From the NCBI RefSeq assembly GCF_000025285.1, contig NC_013741.1:1054001-1118000 (forward strand): DNA of 64,000 nucleotides, read 5' to 3'. The DNA is from Archaeoglobus profundus DSM 5631 (lineage in GTDB: Archaea > Halobacteriota > Archaeoglobi > Archaeoglobales > Archaeoglobaceae). A model generated the notes under the pieces. The model made no database searches. It was not told the DNA's origin and was given only the letters and a program-made list of their open reading frames with translations. Made by a program: the position numbers and the translations under genes. The stretch's first letter is position 1; every line of letters begins with the position of its first letter. Below, in pieces: positions 35,544 through 44,873 of this stretch.

Positions 35544-36188
35544 TCATCTCAAGCTGACATTGATTATTTGAATAATATCTCCCGCATCTTCTATTAAGTC
35601 AGAGATGCTTACGATGTGCTCTAAGAGTTTTAGGAATGATAGAGCAGACCATACATCGACGTCAACCCCTCTTATCTTCTCTTCAAGCCTGTGCTTAATA
35701 GCATCAACCTCTCTCTCATAGACTCTAATCTTAACAGTTAGCTCGCTTAAGTCTTCTCCTTCAATTAGAGCTTTGTAAGCCTCGAATAATCTCTTACTAG
35801 CTTTAAAGTTAAGTTCGGCAATTCTCAATATATCCTCTCTTGCCATATCCAACAGAGACTTATCCTTACAAGCTTTCAGGTACTGATAGTCGTACACAGT
35901 ATCCTCAATCTTATCGATTGCCTCATCTACAACTTCGGAAAACCTGTATATGTTGGGTCTGAGGTAGGGTAAAAACGCACCCTCATAAATCTTCATTGCA
36001 ATATCTCTCCTTATTCTATCGCCCTCATCCTCGAACTCGCAGATAGACGATAATAATGAGTCGTCATCCGTTTCTAGAGCAAGTTTAAACGTTTCGCATG
36101 CTGTTTGCAGAACCTCAAGGTGTTCTTTTATTAAATCTAGAACTTCCTTTTCCAACTTTCCTCCAAAGAACACCCTCTTGAAAAACAT
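35544..36188 (-). CDS. DUF47 (PhoU-like) protein, second copy
   Basis: The 214-residue helical protein is a DUF47/PhoU-like partner of the permease downstream. It has the two acidic repeat motifs (ICEFEDEGDRIRRDIAMKIYEG near 47, VYEREVDAIKHRLEEKIRG near 170). A GAGGTGA ribosome site precedes the ATG at 36188. Order here is CBS protein, DUF47, permease, the reverse of the first cluster, where the permease comes first. Confidence 0.86.
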   Translation of the reverse strand: MFFKRVFFGGKLEKEVLDLIKEHLEVLQTACETFKLALETDDDSLLSSICEFEDEGDRIRRDIAMKIYEGAFLPYLRPNIYRFSEVVDEAIDKIEDTVYDYQYLKACKDKSLLDMAREDILRIAELNFKASKRLFEAYKALIEGEDLSELTVKIRVYEREVDAIKHRLEEKIRGVDVDVWSALSFLKLLEHIVSISDLIEDAGDIIQIINVSLR

Positions 36189-36191
36189 ACT

Positions 36192-36572
36192 TCACCTCAA
36201 AGCTTTCATTATATCCATGAGCGCAACAACTCCAACTATCCTACCATCATCAAGCACGAAGACTCTCGCTATGTTGAACCTCTTCATGAACCTAATAACG
36301 TCTTTGAGCTCGGTTCCCTTTGGGACGGTGACTATGGGTTTAGATGCTATGTCACCGACTTTAACGTTATTTGGATCGAGATCGTTTGCAAAAACCCCAA
36401 AAACAATATCTCTAGCAGTTACTACTCCATAGCAGTCATTTTCATCACGAGGCTTGACGAGTAATGACCTTATACGCCTCTCAAGCATGAGATCGATCGC
36501 CTCTTTAACGCTAGCATCCGCCTCTATGAATTCCAATCGTCTGTTCATTACGTCTTCAACTCTCAATAACAT
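36192..36572 (-). CDS. CBS-domain pair protein beside phosphate permease
   Basis: The 126-residue protein consists of two CBS motifs only: MNRRLEFIEADASVKEAIDLM to YGVVTARDIVFGVF, and IASKPIVTVPKGTELKDVIRFM to IVGVVALMDIMKAL. CBS pairs bind adenine nucleotides. Its position just before a DUF47-permease pair suggests an energy-state input to phosphate uptake, by inference. The ATG at 36572 follows AAGGGGTG; a GTG one codon upstream is an alternative start. Confidence 0.85.
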   Translation of the reverse strand: MLLRVEDVMNRRLEFIEADASVKEAIDLMLERRIRSLLVKPRDENDCYGVVTARDIVFGVFANDLDPNNVKVGDIASKPIVTVPKGTELKDVIRFMKRFNIARVFVLDDGRIVGVVALMDIMKALR

Positions 36573-36599
36573 CACCCCTTGATTTCGAAGTTTAGTGAA

Positions 36600-37307
36600 T
36601 TATTCGAATATCAGCATCTTCTCCTCTCTAAAGTTCTTGTAAGCTTTAACTATATCTTTACCCTCAACGAAAGGAATACCTCTCTCTTCAGCATACTCTT
36701 TAGCCTTTCTCTTGCTCAAAGCTTTCCCGGTTTCAGCGTCCAGCATCTCGCAAATCGCTACTGCTGGAGCGATTCCAGCCATTTCAGCTAAAGCTACACT
36801 TAGCTCGGTTTGACCAACTCTCTCGTAAACTAAGTTTTCCGAAGCTCTCAAAACGGCAACGTGCCCCGGACTTCTGAACTCACTGCCGAAATCGAACTCC
36901 TTACCGTTGATCATGACGTAGTCTACAACCTCTCCCAATCTCCTTATGGTTAAAGCCCTATCTACATCCGTTATTCCCGTGAAAGTGTCCCTATGATTTA
37001 CCCACAACGCAAACGAGCTTCTCGAATCGTATTTTATGTCGAAATCGGCAACGCTCCTAAGTTCTGGCATTTTTTCGCTTGCCACCCTCAGTACGTCGTG
37101 CATAAAAGGAATCTTAAGCTTTTCACAGGCTTTAGGATGTAAAGCTACACATATAAGCCCTCCACCGTCGATTCTCATCATTGCCACATCTTTCGGAGTT
37201 ACCGCAATCGCCGGAATGGCTATATCAGTCTCACCTTCCCTATCGTCAAAATCGTATATTAGGACTGGCTTTCCAGCCCTGAAATGCCTTAAAGCCTCTT
37301 CTATCAC
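36600..37307 (-). CDS. ribB: 3,4-dihydroxy-2-butanone 4-phosphate synthase
   Basis: The 235-residue protein makes the four-carbon riboflavin precursor from ribulose 5-phosphate. It shows IYDFDDREGETDIAIPA near residue 18 with the acidic metal/substrate loop, a DGGGLICVALHP segment near 48, HRDTFTGITDVDRALTIR near 118, and FRSPGHVAVLRA near 150 with the histidine. The GTG at 37307 overlaps the rbkR TGA as GTGA and has GGAGGTGAT before it, so it is chosen over a longer frame. It is co-transcribed with rbkR. Confidence 0.93.
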   Translation of the reverse strand: MIEEALRHFRAGKPVLIYDFDDREGETDIAIPAIAVTPKDVAMMRIDGGGLICVALHPKACEKLKIPFMHDVLRVASEKMPELRSVADFDIKYDSRSSFALWVNHRDTFTGITDVDRALTIRRLGEVVDYVMINGKEFDFGSEFRSPGHVAVLRASENLVYERVGQTELSVALAEMAGIAPAVAICEMLDAETGKALSKRKAKEYAEERGIPFVEGKDIVKAYKNFREEKMLIFE

Positions 37308-37951
37308 ACTATCACCTCCACTTCTACCCAATCTCCATCTTTCAAACCCAAAACATCCCTAAGTTTGACGGGAGCTATTATCTCGATAACATCCTTAGGG
37401 TAGTGAGTTCTCTGGGGAATTACAATAGCGCCTTCAATTCCATTAACCCTACACCTGAAGGCCTTAACATCGCCAAAAGTCCTCTCCTTCGTCTTAAAAC
37501 CCTCAATTTTTATCCCTTCCATCTCATCAAGCTTAGCCCTAAAGAACATCTGCTCTTTTGGGATTTTCAAGTTGAGCGTGCCCGGATAAGGTGTAAACCC
37601 TAACTTCTCTTCAAACTGCTTCTTATATCCCTCCAATGAAACGTAATACCTCCCCTCACCCAAACCGCTGAAAACTTTCCCTTTTATTACAAACTCACCC
37701 TCACCTTCGAAAATACGCTTGTAGTCGAGATACTCCTTGTAAAGCAACTCCTTCCCCTTATCGGTTATCACAACAAATTGCCCGTCCTTCGTCAACGTTC
37801 TCTCAATCAAACCCTCGTCTTCAAGCTCCTTTAGTTTCCTTGAAGCGGCCTGGATACTCTGCCCTATCTTTTCAGCCAGTTCTTTTGAGCTTATCTTTAA
37901 AACTTTCCTCATTGCATTCATAAGAGCCAAAGCCTTCAGTACCTGCAACAT
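37304..37951 (-). CDS. rbkR: RbkR, riboflavin kinase fused to winged-helix regulator
   Basis: The 215-residue protein joins an N-terminal winged-helix domain (about 1-80, with SKELAEKIGQSIQAASRKLKELEDEGLIER) to a CTP-dependent archaeal riboflavin kinase domain (about 85-215, with GKVFSGLGEGRYYVSLEGY, TPYPGTLNLKI and the VIEIIAPVKLRDVLGLKDGD end). Proteins of this build are known as RbkR, which make FMN and also control riboflavin genes. It is the first gene with ribB. Palindromes over its own start codon look like an autoregulatory operator. Confidence 0.92.
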   Translation of the reverse strand: MLQVLKALALMNAMRKVLKISSKELAEKIGQSIQAASRKLKELEDEGLIERTLTKDGQFVVITDKGKELLYKEYLDYKRIFEGEGEFVIKGKVFSGLGEGRYYVSLEGYKKQFEEKLGFTPYPGTLNLKIPKEQMFFRAKLDEMEGIKIEGFKTKERTFGDVKAFRCRVNGIEGAIVIPQRTHYPKDVIEIIAPVKLRDVLGLKDGDWVEVEVIV

Positions 37952-37990
37952 CTCAATCGTGAGATGATTCTCAAGAATGGTATATATTTT
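37949..37990. promoter_or_regulatory. Putative RbkR operator and rbkR promoter
   Basis: A perfect inverted repeat CATCTCA-ATCG-TGAGATG at 37949-37966 covers the rbkR start codon, and a second, ATTCT-CA-AGAAT, follows directly at 37967-37978. The motif TTCTCAA/ATCTCAA occurs in both. A TATA box (AAATATATACC on the minus strand, about 37980-37989) lies about 30 bases before the ATG, so both repeats cover the promoter-proximal region and start site. Confidence 0.6.
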
Positions 37991-38036
37991 TTGTCATTAC
38001 ACCATCGTTTTTAAAACGTGTTGAAAACCTTCAAGC

Positions 38037-39278
38037 ATGAAAACGTCCCGTCTGAGCGGGTTCTACAAGCTCAGCATTGATGAGAGACTGAAAATTGTCA
38101 GAGATTTTGCAGATTTAAGTGATGAGGAAGTAGAGCTTTTAAAGACTTCTAAGATCGGCTTGGATAAGGCTGATGCAATGATAGAAAACGTAATCGGCAC
38201 ATTTGAACTGCCGATAGGCATTGCAACAAATTTCTTGATAGATGGGAAGGACTACTTGGTTCCAATGGTTATAGAGGAGCCAAGTGTTGTTGCTGCCGCA
38301 AGTCACGGAGCTAAAATTGCAAGAGTAAAGGGTGGTTTCTCTACGCTTTACACTGGCTCGATCATGATAGGACAGATTCAGGTTTTGACGGACAACCCTC
38401 ATTCGGCTAAATTTGAGGTGTTAAAGCACAAGGACGAGATAATAGAGAAGGCAAACGAGATAGAATCTTCAATCGTCAAGCTCGGAGGAGGTTGCAAGGA
38501 TTTAACTGTTAGAGTCTTTGATAATATGATCGTCGTGCACCTTTTAATCGATGTGAAGGATGCAATGGGAGCTAACTTCATAAACTCCGTTTGTGAAAGG
38601 ATAGCTCCGTTTATAGAGCGAATTACAGGCGGAAAAGTTTTACTCAGAATTCTCTCAAACCTCTGCCCTCAAAGACTTGCGATAGCCAAAGCTGTATTCG
38701 ATAAGAAGGCTGTTGGGGGAGAAGAGGTTGTTGAAGGGATCATCAAGGCTTACGAGCTTGCTAAGGTCGATATTTACAGATGTGCGACACACAACAAGGG
38801 AATCATGAACGGTGTTTGTGCTGTGCTTATTGCAACTGGCAACGACTTCAGGGCTGTTGAATCCGCTTGCTACGCTTACTCAGCAATGCAAGGATTTAAA
38901 CCCCTAACACACTACGAGATAAATGAGGATGGCGATTTGGTCGGTTACATAGAATTACCAATGTCGGTTGGGGTTGTTGGAGGTGCAAAGGCAAATCCTC
39001 TCGCAAGGATTTGTCTGAAAATTTTGGGTGTTAAAAGTGCTGAAGAACTGGCAAGGGTAATAGCTTCAGTTGGATTAGCTCAGAACTTCGCCGCTTTGAG
39101 AGCTTTAGTGACTGAGGGCATTCAGAGGGGTCATATGGAGCTGCATGCGAGAGGTCTAGCCCTGTCTGTGGGGGCTAAGGGTGATGAGGTCGAAAAGGTG
39201 GTTGAGAGAATGCTCAAGGAGGGAAAGATTAGCATGAGTAAAGCTAAGGAGATTTTGGAGAGACTTAGACAAAAATAA
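38037..39278 (+). CDS. hmgA: Class II hydroxymethylglutaryl-CoA reductase
   Basis: The 413-residue protein makes mevalonate for the isoprenoid lipids. Features match the class II (bacterial-type) enzyme rather than the usual archaeal class I: MIENVIGTFELPIGIATNFLIDG near residue 48, EEPSVVAAASHGAKIAR near 82, the catalytic lysine region CPQRLAIAKAVFDKKAVGGEEVVEG near 215, and AFYAYSAMQ-like nucleotide segment. A TATA-like TTTTTAAAAC lies about 25 bases before the ATG. Class II reductases in Archaeoglobales are a textbook case of ancient gene transfer. Confidence 0.93.
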   Translation: MKTSRLSGFYKLSIDERLKIVRDFADLSDEEVELLKTSKIGLDKADAMIENVIGTFELPIGIATNFLIDGKDYLVPMVIEEPSVVAAASHGAKIARVKGGFSTLYTGSIMIGQIQVLTDNPHSAKFEVLKHKDEIIEKANEIESSIVKLGGGCKDLTVRVFDNMIVVHLLIDVKDAMGANFINSVCERIAPFIERITGGKVLLRILSNLCPQRLAIAKAVFDKKAVGGEEVVEGIIKAYELAKVDIYRCATHNKGIMNGVCAVLIATGNDFRAVESACYAYSAMQGFKPLTHYEINEDGDLVGYIELPMSVGVVGGAKANPLARICLKILGVKSAEELARVIASVGLAQNFAALRALVTEGIQRGHMELHARGLALSVGAKGDEVEKVVERMLKEGKISMSKAKEILERLRQK

Positions 39279-39303
39279 ATTAATTTTAAATTTATTTTAT
39301 TAA

Positions 39304-40402
39304 TTAAATTTCATAAATCTCTCTTATATTTAATTCATTCTTATTTTGCTCTAAGTTTGAGACATAACTTTCTACAGCTCTATAAATTAATTCAGCTCTA
39401 CGTTCTAAGAATTTTTCGTATTTAGATAATCTGTATAAGCTCTCATCAAGCGGGATTAAGTGTGCCATCAATTCATATTTAGTTATACCAAACTCGTTAA
39501 TGTACTCATATGGTTCTTTTGATCCTATTTTTTTATTGGTCATTGATGTTATGTATACGCAATTAGGTAACAAATCCGCTCTTTCGGGATAATGTTTATA
39601 TACTAACTTTCTTGGGAAGAAATGATGTTTTTCTATATTATTACTTAGAATATTTTCATTTTTCTCAATGAAATCGCAGGCATTTGTCTTATAACATAAG
39701 ATTTTCAGTAGTGTAGCCAATCTACTCCTCATAGAATTTCCTTTTATCTCGTCTGTTGTTGGCAACGATAAACCCCTACATAAGTCCTCAATAGCCTCTG
39801 AAATCGTTTTTGCACGCTCTATTCCAGATATTTTTTATTTCACTCGTTTTTTTGCGTAAGAGTGATTCTAATCTGGGGTCTTTTGGTTCAGCTATAGAAG
39901 AAAATATTTGCAATACACCAGACCTATATTTTTCTGCTTCAGTTATATATCCTTCCTCAATTAATTTTGAAATAAATTGATCAAAATTATTCTTAAATTC
40001 TCTCCAAGCACAGCCAACCAGTCTTGTTACGACAACATCAGATATTTTTACTTCAACTCCACCTCTATTTATCCTTTCGAATATTTCAGTTACATGCGCA
40101 AAATCACTAAATCCTTCAGGAATTATATAGCAATGTATCTCGTAGTCTGATATAGTATTTCTTAATTTATAGAATTTGTCGGCTAACTTACTTTCGCTAA
40201 TGTTCCATTTAATTGAGTATTCATTAGCCAACTCAATTAAGTTTTCTTCTGTCATAATGTTTGTTATTGGACAAAGTATATCCTCATTTTTCGAAGTGAT
40301 CTGATCAAATACAAATTCGTTTCCCTCCAAATAGACTCCAACTCTGCATTTCTTTTTAATCTCCTCCCAAGTATCCTTACCTCTGCGATTTCTATTATAC
40401 AA
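39304..40402 (-). pseudogene. Degraded DUF262/DUF1524 (GmrSD-like) restriction-type gene
   Basis: Two same-strand fragments form one broken gene. Fragment 1 (40402-39788) has the middle of DUF262, with FERINRGGVEVKISDVVVTRLV. Fragment 2 (frame open from about 39830 to 39304) has a DUF1524-like HNH part with IEKHHFFPRKLV and PNCVYITSMTNKKIG. Reading across, fragment 1 IKNIWNRA joins fragment 2 AKTISEAIEDLCRGLSLP near the AAAAA run at about 39809-39813, so a one-base shift splits the gene. The N-terminal DGQQR part of DUF262 is missing. The region is much richer in A+T than its neighbours, suggesting transfer. No partner genes remain. Confidence 0.7.
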
Positions 40403-40482
40403 TAATTCTTAAGTTTATTCAAGATAATTTTTAAATTCAGTTACTCTCACCAAGGAATAGCAATTCTCGGAGGTGATTACGA

Positions 40483-41826
40483 ATGGCTATAGAGATTAAA
40501 GAGATTCAAAAGTTTGAGAGGATTGGAGCGCATTCGCACATTAAGGGGTTAGGATTGGACGAAAATCTGAGAGCTTTGGATGTAGCTGACGGTTTGGTCG
40601 GGCAGAAGAAGGCAAGAGAGGCTGCTGGGGTTATTGTTAGAATGATAAAATCCGGAAAGATGGCTGGGAAGGGAATACTGATAGCAGGACCACCGGGAAC
40701 GGGTAAAACCGCGATAGCGGTAGCTATAAGCAAGGAACTCGGTAAGGACATACCTTTCGTTCAAGTGTCAGCGAGTGAGTTCTACAGTGCAGAAATGAAG
40801 AAGACAGAAGCTCTGATTCAGGCGATGAGAAAGGCAATAGGTGTTAGGATTAAGGAAAGGAGATTTGTCTTGGAGGGAGAGGTTGTCGGCTTGGATTACA
40901 ACATGGTTCCTAACCCCTACAATCCAACGCAAAAGATTCCAGAATCTGCAACTTTAACACTGGCAACGAAGGATGAAAAGAGGACTTTTACTGTAAGTGG
41001 TAGGTTGGCCCTACAGTTCCTATATCAGGGTATAGAGGTTGGAGACGTCATAATGATCGACAAGGAGACTGGAAGAATCGTTAAGCTTGGAAAGAGCGAG
41101 AGAGCTAAGAAGTACGATATAGGAGAAGAGACCGTAGAGGTTCCTTCTGGCAGAATTGAAAAGGAGAAGGAATTTACGTATGTTGTAACACTACACGATC
41201 TGGATGAGGCTAATGCGAGGAGAAGAGGGGGACTTTTCAGCCTGTTTGAGCCAGTTAGCAAGGAGATCGACAGTGAGGTGAGAGAGGCGGTAGATGAACA
41301 GGTTAAGAGGTGGGTTGAAGAGGGAAGAGCCGAGCTTATACCTGGTGTTCTCTTCATAGATGAAACACATCTGATGGACATCGAGCTATTCGCCTTCATG
41401 AATCGTGCAATGGAGTCGGAGATGGCACCGATAATAATTCTGGCATCAAACAGGGGATTTGCAAAAATCAGAGGAACCGACATAGTCTCTCCACATGGAA
41501 TTCCGCTTGATCTCCTCGACAGACTTCTGATAATCACAACTGAGCCTTATTCTAGGGAAGAGATAAAGAAGATAATAGAGATTAGGGCTGACGAATCTAA
41601 GATCAAGTTGAGTGAGGAAGCTCTGGAGATGCTTACAGATCTGGGAGAGAAGAACAGTCTTAGATATGCTGTCCAACTGCTTGCACCAGCCTATGAACTC
41701 GCAAAGCTCAGAAATTCAGATAAGATAGAGGTTGAGGATGTGAAAAAAGCATCAGAACTATTCGTGGATGTTAGTCAGAGTTCAAGTTATCTAAAGAAAT
41801 GGGAAGAAAAAATGTTAGCTCAATAA
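40483..41826 (+). CDS. RuvB-like AAA+ ATPase (TIP49/RuvBL family)
   Basis: The 447-residue protein is an archaeal homologue of eukaryotic Pontin/Reptin. It has ERIGAHSHIKGLGLDE near the start, Walker A GPPGTGKTAIA near residue 69, an inserted OB-type domain II (about 125-230), Walker B FIDETHLMDIELFAFMNRA near 290 (DETH in place of DEVH), sensor I ILASNRG near 323, and the arginine-containing DLLDRLLII. In eukaryotes these act in chromatin remodelling and RNP assembly; the archaeal role is unknown. A GGAGGTGATTACG ribosome site lies before the ATG. Confidence 0.93.
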   Translation: MAIEIKEIQKFERIGAHSHIKGLGLDENLRALDVADGLVGQKKAREAAGVIVRMIKSGKMAGKGILIAGPPGTGKTAIAVAISKELGKDIPFVQVSASEFYSAEMKKTEALIQAMRKAIGVRIKERRFVLEGEVVGLDYNMVPNPYNPTQKIPESATLTLATKDEKRTFTVSGRLALQFLYQGIEVGDVIMIDKETGRIVKLGKSERAKKYDIGEETVEVPSGRIEKEKEFTYVVTLHDLDEANARRRGGLFSLFEPVSKEIDSEVREAVDEQVKRWVEEGRAELIPGVLFIDETHLMDIELFAFMNRAMESEMAPIIILASNRGFAKIRGTDIVSPHGIPLDLLDRLLIITTEPYSREEIKKIIEIRADESKIKLSEEALEMLTDLGEKNSLRYAVQLLAPAYELAKLRNSDKIEVEDVKKASELFVDVSQSSSYLKKWEEKMLAQ

Positions 41827-41832
41827 AAATTT

Positions 41833-41934
41833 TTATTCTAAAGCTTCCACATCAGTTGACTTGCACTTGGGACATCTCGGCGCTTTCTTCTGCGCTTTGG
41901 AGATCCACTCGTATCCGCAGTTCTTGCACTTCAC
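41833..41934 (-). CDS. Tiny zinc-ribbon protein (33 aa)
   Basis: A 33-codon ORF on the minus strand starts at GTG 41934 after an AAGGGTAAGAGA ribosome-like site and ends TAA at 41833. It reads VKCKNCGYEWISKAQKKAP and RCPKCKSTDVEALE, with two CxxC pairs spaced 16 residues apart, a full zinc ribbon. Small archaeal proteins of this kind are common and of unknown function. The frame stays open upstream of the GTG without an ATG, so a non-standard longer start cannot be ruled out. It converges with the TIP49 gene, with stops 7 bases apart. Confidence 0.7.
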   Translation of the reverse strand: MKCKNCGYEWISKAQKKAPRCPKCKSTDVEALE

Positions 41935-42077
41935 TCTCTTACCCTTAGCCGTATTCAGTTGTATTATAGCAAAACATTTAAGTTTTGCGCAAATAAAATA
42001 GGTTTTTACATTTTAATAGCTTGTTTTAACCGTGGAATTCTCGAATACGCTTAGAGGAGTAGAGAAAAATGCAGAAA

Positions 42078-42150
<73 letters not shown>

Positions 42151-42221
42151 TTAATTCAATGTTGATTGAGAACATAAAAGGATTGCGATACTGTTATTTA
42201 ACAACGCTAAAAATTCGGGCG

Positions 42222-43358
42222 ATGAAGTATCTCCTGCTCATCCCAGACGGAATGGCAGATTACAGAATTGAAGAACTCGGTAACAGAACACCCTTAGAAG
42301 TTGCGGACAAGCCAAACATGGATTTCTTGGCTAAGGAGGGGTGTTGCGGTATTGCAAAGACAATTCCTGACGGTTTTGAGCCGGGAAGCGATATAGCGAA
42401 TCTGACAATTTTGGGAATAGATGTCAGGAAATACTACACGGGTAGAGGACCAATCGAAGCTCTGGCTAAAGGGATTAGGGGAAAAATAATTTTCAGATGC
42501 AACCTCGTCAGGGTTGAGAATGGCATTATGAAAGATTACAGCGCTGGTAGAATAAGCGATGATGAGGCTAGAGAAGCTTTTAAGGCTTTGAACGAGGAAA
42601 ATCCGTATAGCTTCGTTAAATTTTACAGTGGAAAGAGTTACAGAGGTTTACTCGTGATAGACAGAGATTACGACTGCGAGGTTAAAACTACCCCACCCCA
42701 CGATATAACGGGAAAGAGGATAGATGATTTCCTTCCAAAGGGATGCGAATTGGCCAAATTGTTGATAGATCTCATGGAAAGCTCGAAGGAAATTCTACCA
42801 AAAGTTACAAAGAAGGCGAACATGATCTGGCCTTGGAGCGGAGGTAAGATGCCCAACTTTCCAAAGTTCAAGGAGCTCTACGGAGTTAAGGGGGCTCTGA
42901 TATCTGAAGTTGATTTGATCCTGGGAATAGGGAGAGGTTTGGGGATGAATGTGATTGAGGTTGAGGGAGCTACGGGTTATATAGACACAAATTACAAGGG
43001 ATTGGCAAAGGCAACGCTTAAAGCTTTGAGGGATCACGATTTCGTCATGCTCCACATTGAAGGTATAGATGAGGTAAGTCACGAAGGTGATTTGGAGAAG
43101 AAGATTGAGGGAATTGAACTCTACGATGAGAAAATTGTAGGATACATAATAGACAGGATTGATTTGGATGAGACGAAGATAATGCTTCTCCCCGACCACC
43201 CGACACCCGTAAAACTGGGAACTCACACGAGCGATCCGGTTCCTGTGCTTATATACGGTTGGAAGAGGGATGATGTCAAGAAGTTCGACGAATTCAATTG
43301 CAGGAAGGGAAAGCTTGGGTTTGTTGAGGGAATAAAGCTCATGAGATTGCTGATATGA
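42222..43358 (+). CDS. apgM: Cofactor-independent phosphoglycerate mutase, archaeal type
   Basis: The 378-residue protein is an ApgM of the alkaline phosphatase superfamily. It shows [23 protein letters not shown] near the start (metal aspartate), the [11 protein letters not shown] serine segment near 66 with S-D in [17 protein letters not shown] near 152, and metal ligands in [16 protein letters not shown] near 285 and [15 protein letters not shown] near 326. It interconverts 2- and 3-phosphoglycerate. The start at 42222 is chosen since the longer frame runs back through the tRNA-Val gene. It overlaps the DUF2070 gene as ATGA. Confidence 0.93.
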   Translation: MKYLLLIPDGMADYRIEELGNRTPLEVADKPNMDFLAKEGCCGIAKTIPDGFEPGSDIANLTILGIDVRKYYTGRGPIEALAKGIRGKIIFRCNLVRVENGIMKDYSAGRISDDEAREAFKALNEENPYSFVKFYSGKSYRGLLVIDRDYDCEVKTTPPHDITGKRIDDFLPKGCELAKLLIDLMESSKEILPKVTKKANMIWPWSGGKMPNFPKFKELYGVKGALISEVDLILGIGRGLGMNVIEVEGATGYIDTNYKGLAKATLKALRDHDFVMLHIEGIDEVSHEGDLEKKIEGIELYDEKIVGYIIDRIDLDETKIMLLPDHPTPVKLGTHTSDPVPVLIYGWKRDDVKKFDEFNCRKGKLGFVEGIKLMRLLI

Positions 43359-44851
43359 ACACCGAAGCTCTTGAAAGACTTCACAGGATAGCCTTTTCCA
43401 CTCCAAGCTTACTTACTATAGCAATCATCTTAATCTTTTCCTTCCTGATAATATACAAGTTCAATCTTGGAGTTCTCAACTTTCTGACCTTTTCAATCGC
43501 CCTAGCCTTATTTGCTCCTATACTAGACATCAAATTTAATTTTAGAAGATACTCATTCTTCATAGCCTTCATATCCATTTCAACAATCCTGATAAACGCA
43601 CTTTCAAAGTACATCAACACAAATCCTGTCGGTATATTCGTTGCGTTTGTGACAACGACCGTTCTATACTTTATATCGGAAGCGGAGACACTCAAAGTTT
43701 CAATAGCATCTCTTGTAGAATCTCTTTTACTCTACCCGAATGCCGCGACAGTTCTTGGCGTAGTACTTGGTATAATTTTCATAAAGTTCATGGATAAAGA
43801 GATAAACGGGTACAACGTTCGTCTTTACTTCAAGAGGTTTCTGCTTTCTTGGCTAACGGGAGATCCATCATACTTTGAAGAGGTTCTGAAAAGGAAAGCT
43901 ACGAGTTTCAGAGGCTGGATAAAGTGTTTGAGGATTGGTAAGGCCAAACTCGTAACGACATCCTTCCATCCCGGCCCCGTAAGGAACATCGGAGGAGCAA
44001 GACTTGTAGAAAGGATAAATTCTATGGAGAATGCAGTATACCTCCACAGTCCAACCGATCACTCTCTAAATCCCGTGAGTGCGAATGATGTGGAAAGATT
44101 GATTGCATCGATTGAATGCGATGATGTCAAACTCAAACCCATGAAACCCTTCGATTTGGAAAGCGATAACTATATTCTCAGAGTTTTTCCATTCGATAAG
44201 ACTAGGCTAATGTTCATAATCGGTAAAAAGTGCATAGACGATCTACCTTACGATTTAAACGTTGATAACGCTATGGTTGTGGATGCACACAATGCCCACT
44301 GCGAAGTATTCAAGCCAAACATCGAAGAACTGAAAGAGCTCGTAAACAGGGGGCTTGAGTTTGAAAGCGAGCCCTGTGAGATGAAGTATGTCTTTAAGAA
44401 GTTCAGAGTTGAAACGAACAGTATATGTGGAAGCGTTGCAGTTCTATTGCTTGATTACGGTTCTGAGAAGCATGCAATTGTAATTGTAGATGGAAACAAC
44501 GTGAAGCTCGAATTCAGAAAGGAGATTGAAGATTTCTGTGCAAAGAGGGGTTTTAAGGCCATAGTTGCCTCAACTGACAACCATTCGAAGACGGGAATCA
44601 GCACAAAATTCACATATCTCCCCGTAGGTTCCGATGAAAGAGATAGGATAATTTTCAAAATACTCGAAGAAAGCTTCAAGTTGAACTTTGAAGATTGCGA
44701 TGTCTTCTTTTCCAAAAGGGATGTTGTGATTGATGTCGTAGGTAAAGATTTCTGCAGATTTATAGATGAAGTCGGCAGATTTGGTCTTAGCGTTACAAAA
44801 CTGTACTTTGCATTACTTACAGTATCTTTCGCACTTTCGATAATCCTTTAA
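43355..44851 (+). CDS. DUF2070 family membrane protein
   Basis: The 498-residue protein belongs to the euryarchaeal DUF2070 family. About five to six membrane helices fill residues 18-150, followed by a large soluble domain with conserved [19 protein letters not shown] near residue 206, [17 protein letters not shown] near 232, [10 protein letters not shown] near 308, [20 protein letters not shown] near 364 and [12 protein letters not shown] near 408, then a final hydrophobic helix. The histidine/aspartate motifs look like a metal hydrolase site, but function is unknown. It is coupled to apgM by an ATGA overlap. Confidence 0.86.
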   Translation: MNTEALERLHRIAFSTPSLLTIAIILIFSFLIIYKFNLGVLNFLTFSIALALFAPILDIKFNFRRYSFFIAFISISTILINALSKYINTNPVGIFVAFVTTTVLYFISEAETLKVSIASLVESLLLYPNAATVLGVVLGIIFIKFMDKEINGYNVRLYFKRFLLSWLTGDPSYFEEVLKRKATSFRGWIKCLRIGKAKLVTTSFHPGPVRNIGGARLVERINSMENAVYLHSPTDHSLNPVSANDVERLIASIECDDVKLKPMKPFDLESDNYILRVFPFDKTRLMFIIGKKCIDDLPYDLNVDNAMVVDAHNAHCEVFKPNIEELKELVNRGLEFESEPCEMKYVFKKFRVETNSICGSVAVLLLDYGSEKHAIVIVDGNNVKLEFRKEIEDFCAKRGFKAIVASTDNHSKTGISTKFTYLPVGSDERDRIIFKILEESFKLNFEDCDVFFSKRDVVIDVVGKDFCRFIDEVGRFGLSVTKLYFALLTVSFALSIIL

Positions 44852-44873
44852 ATTTGTTTGACAAGCAAGATGT

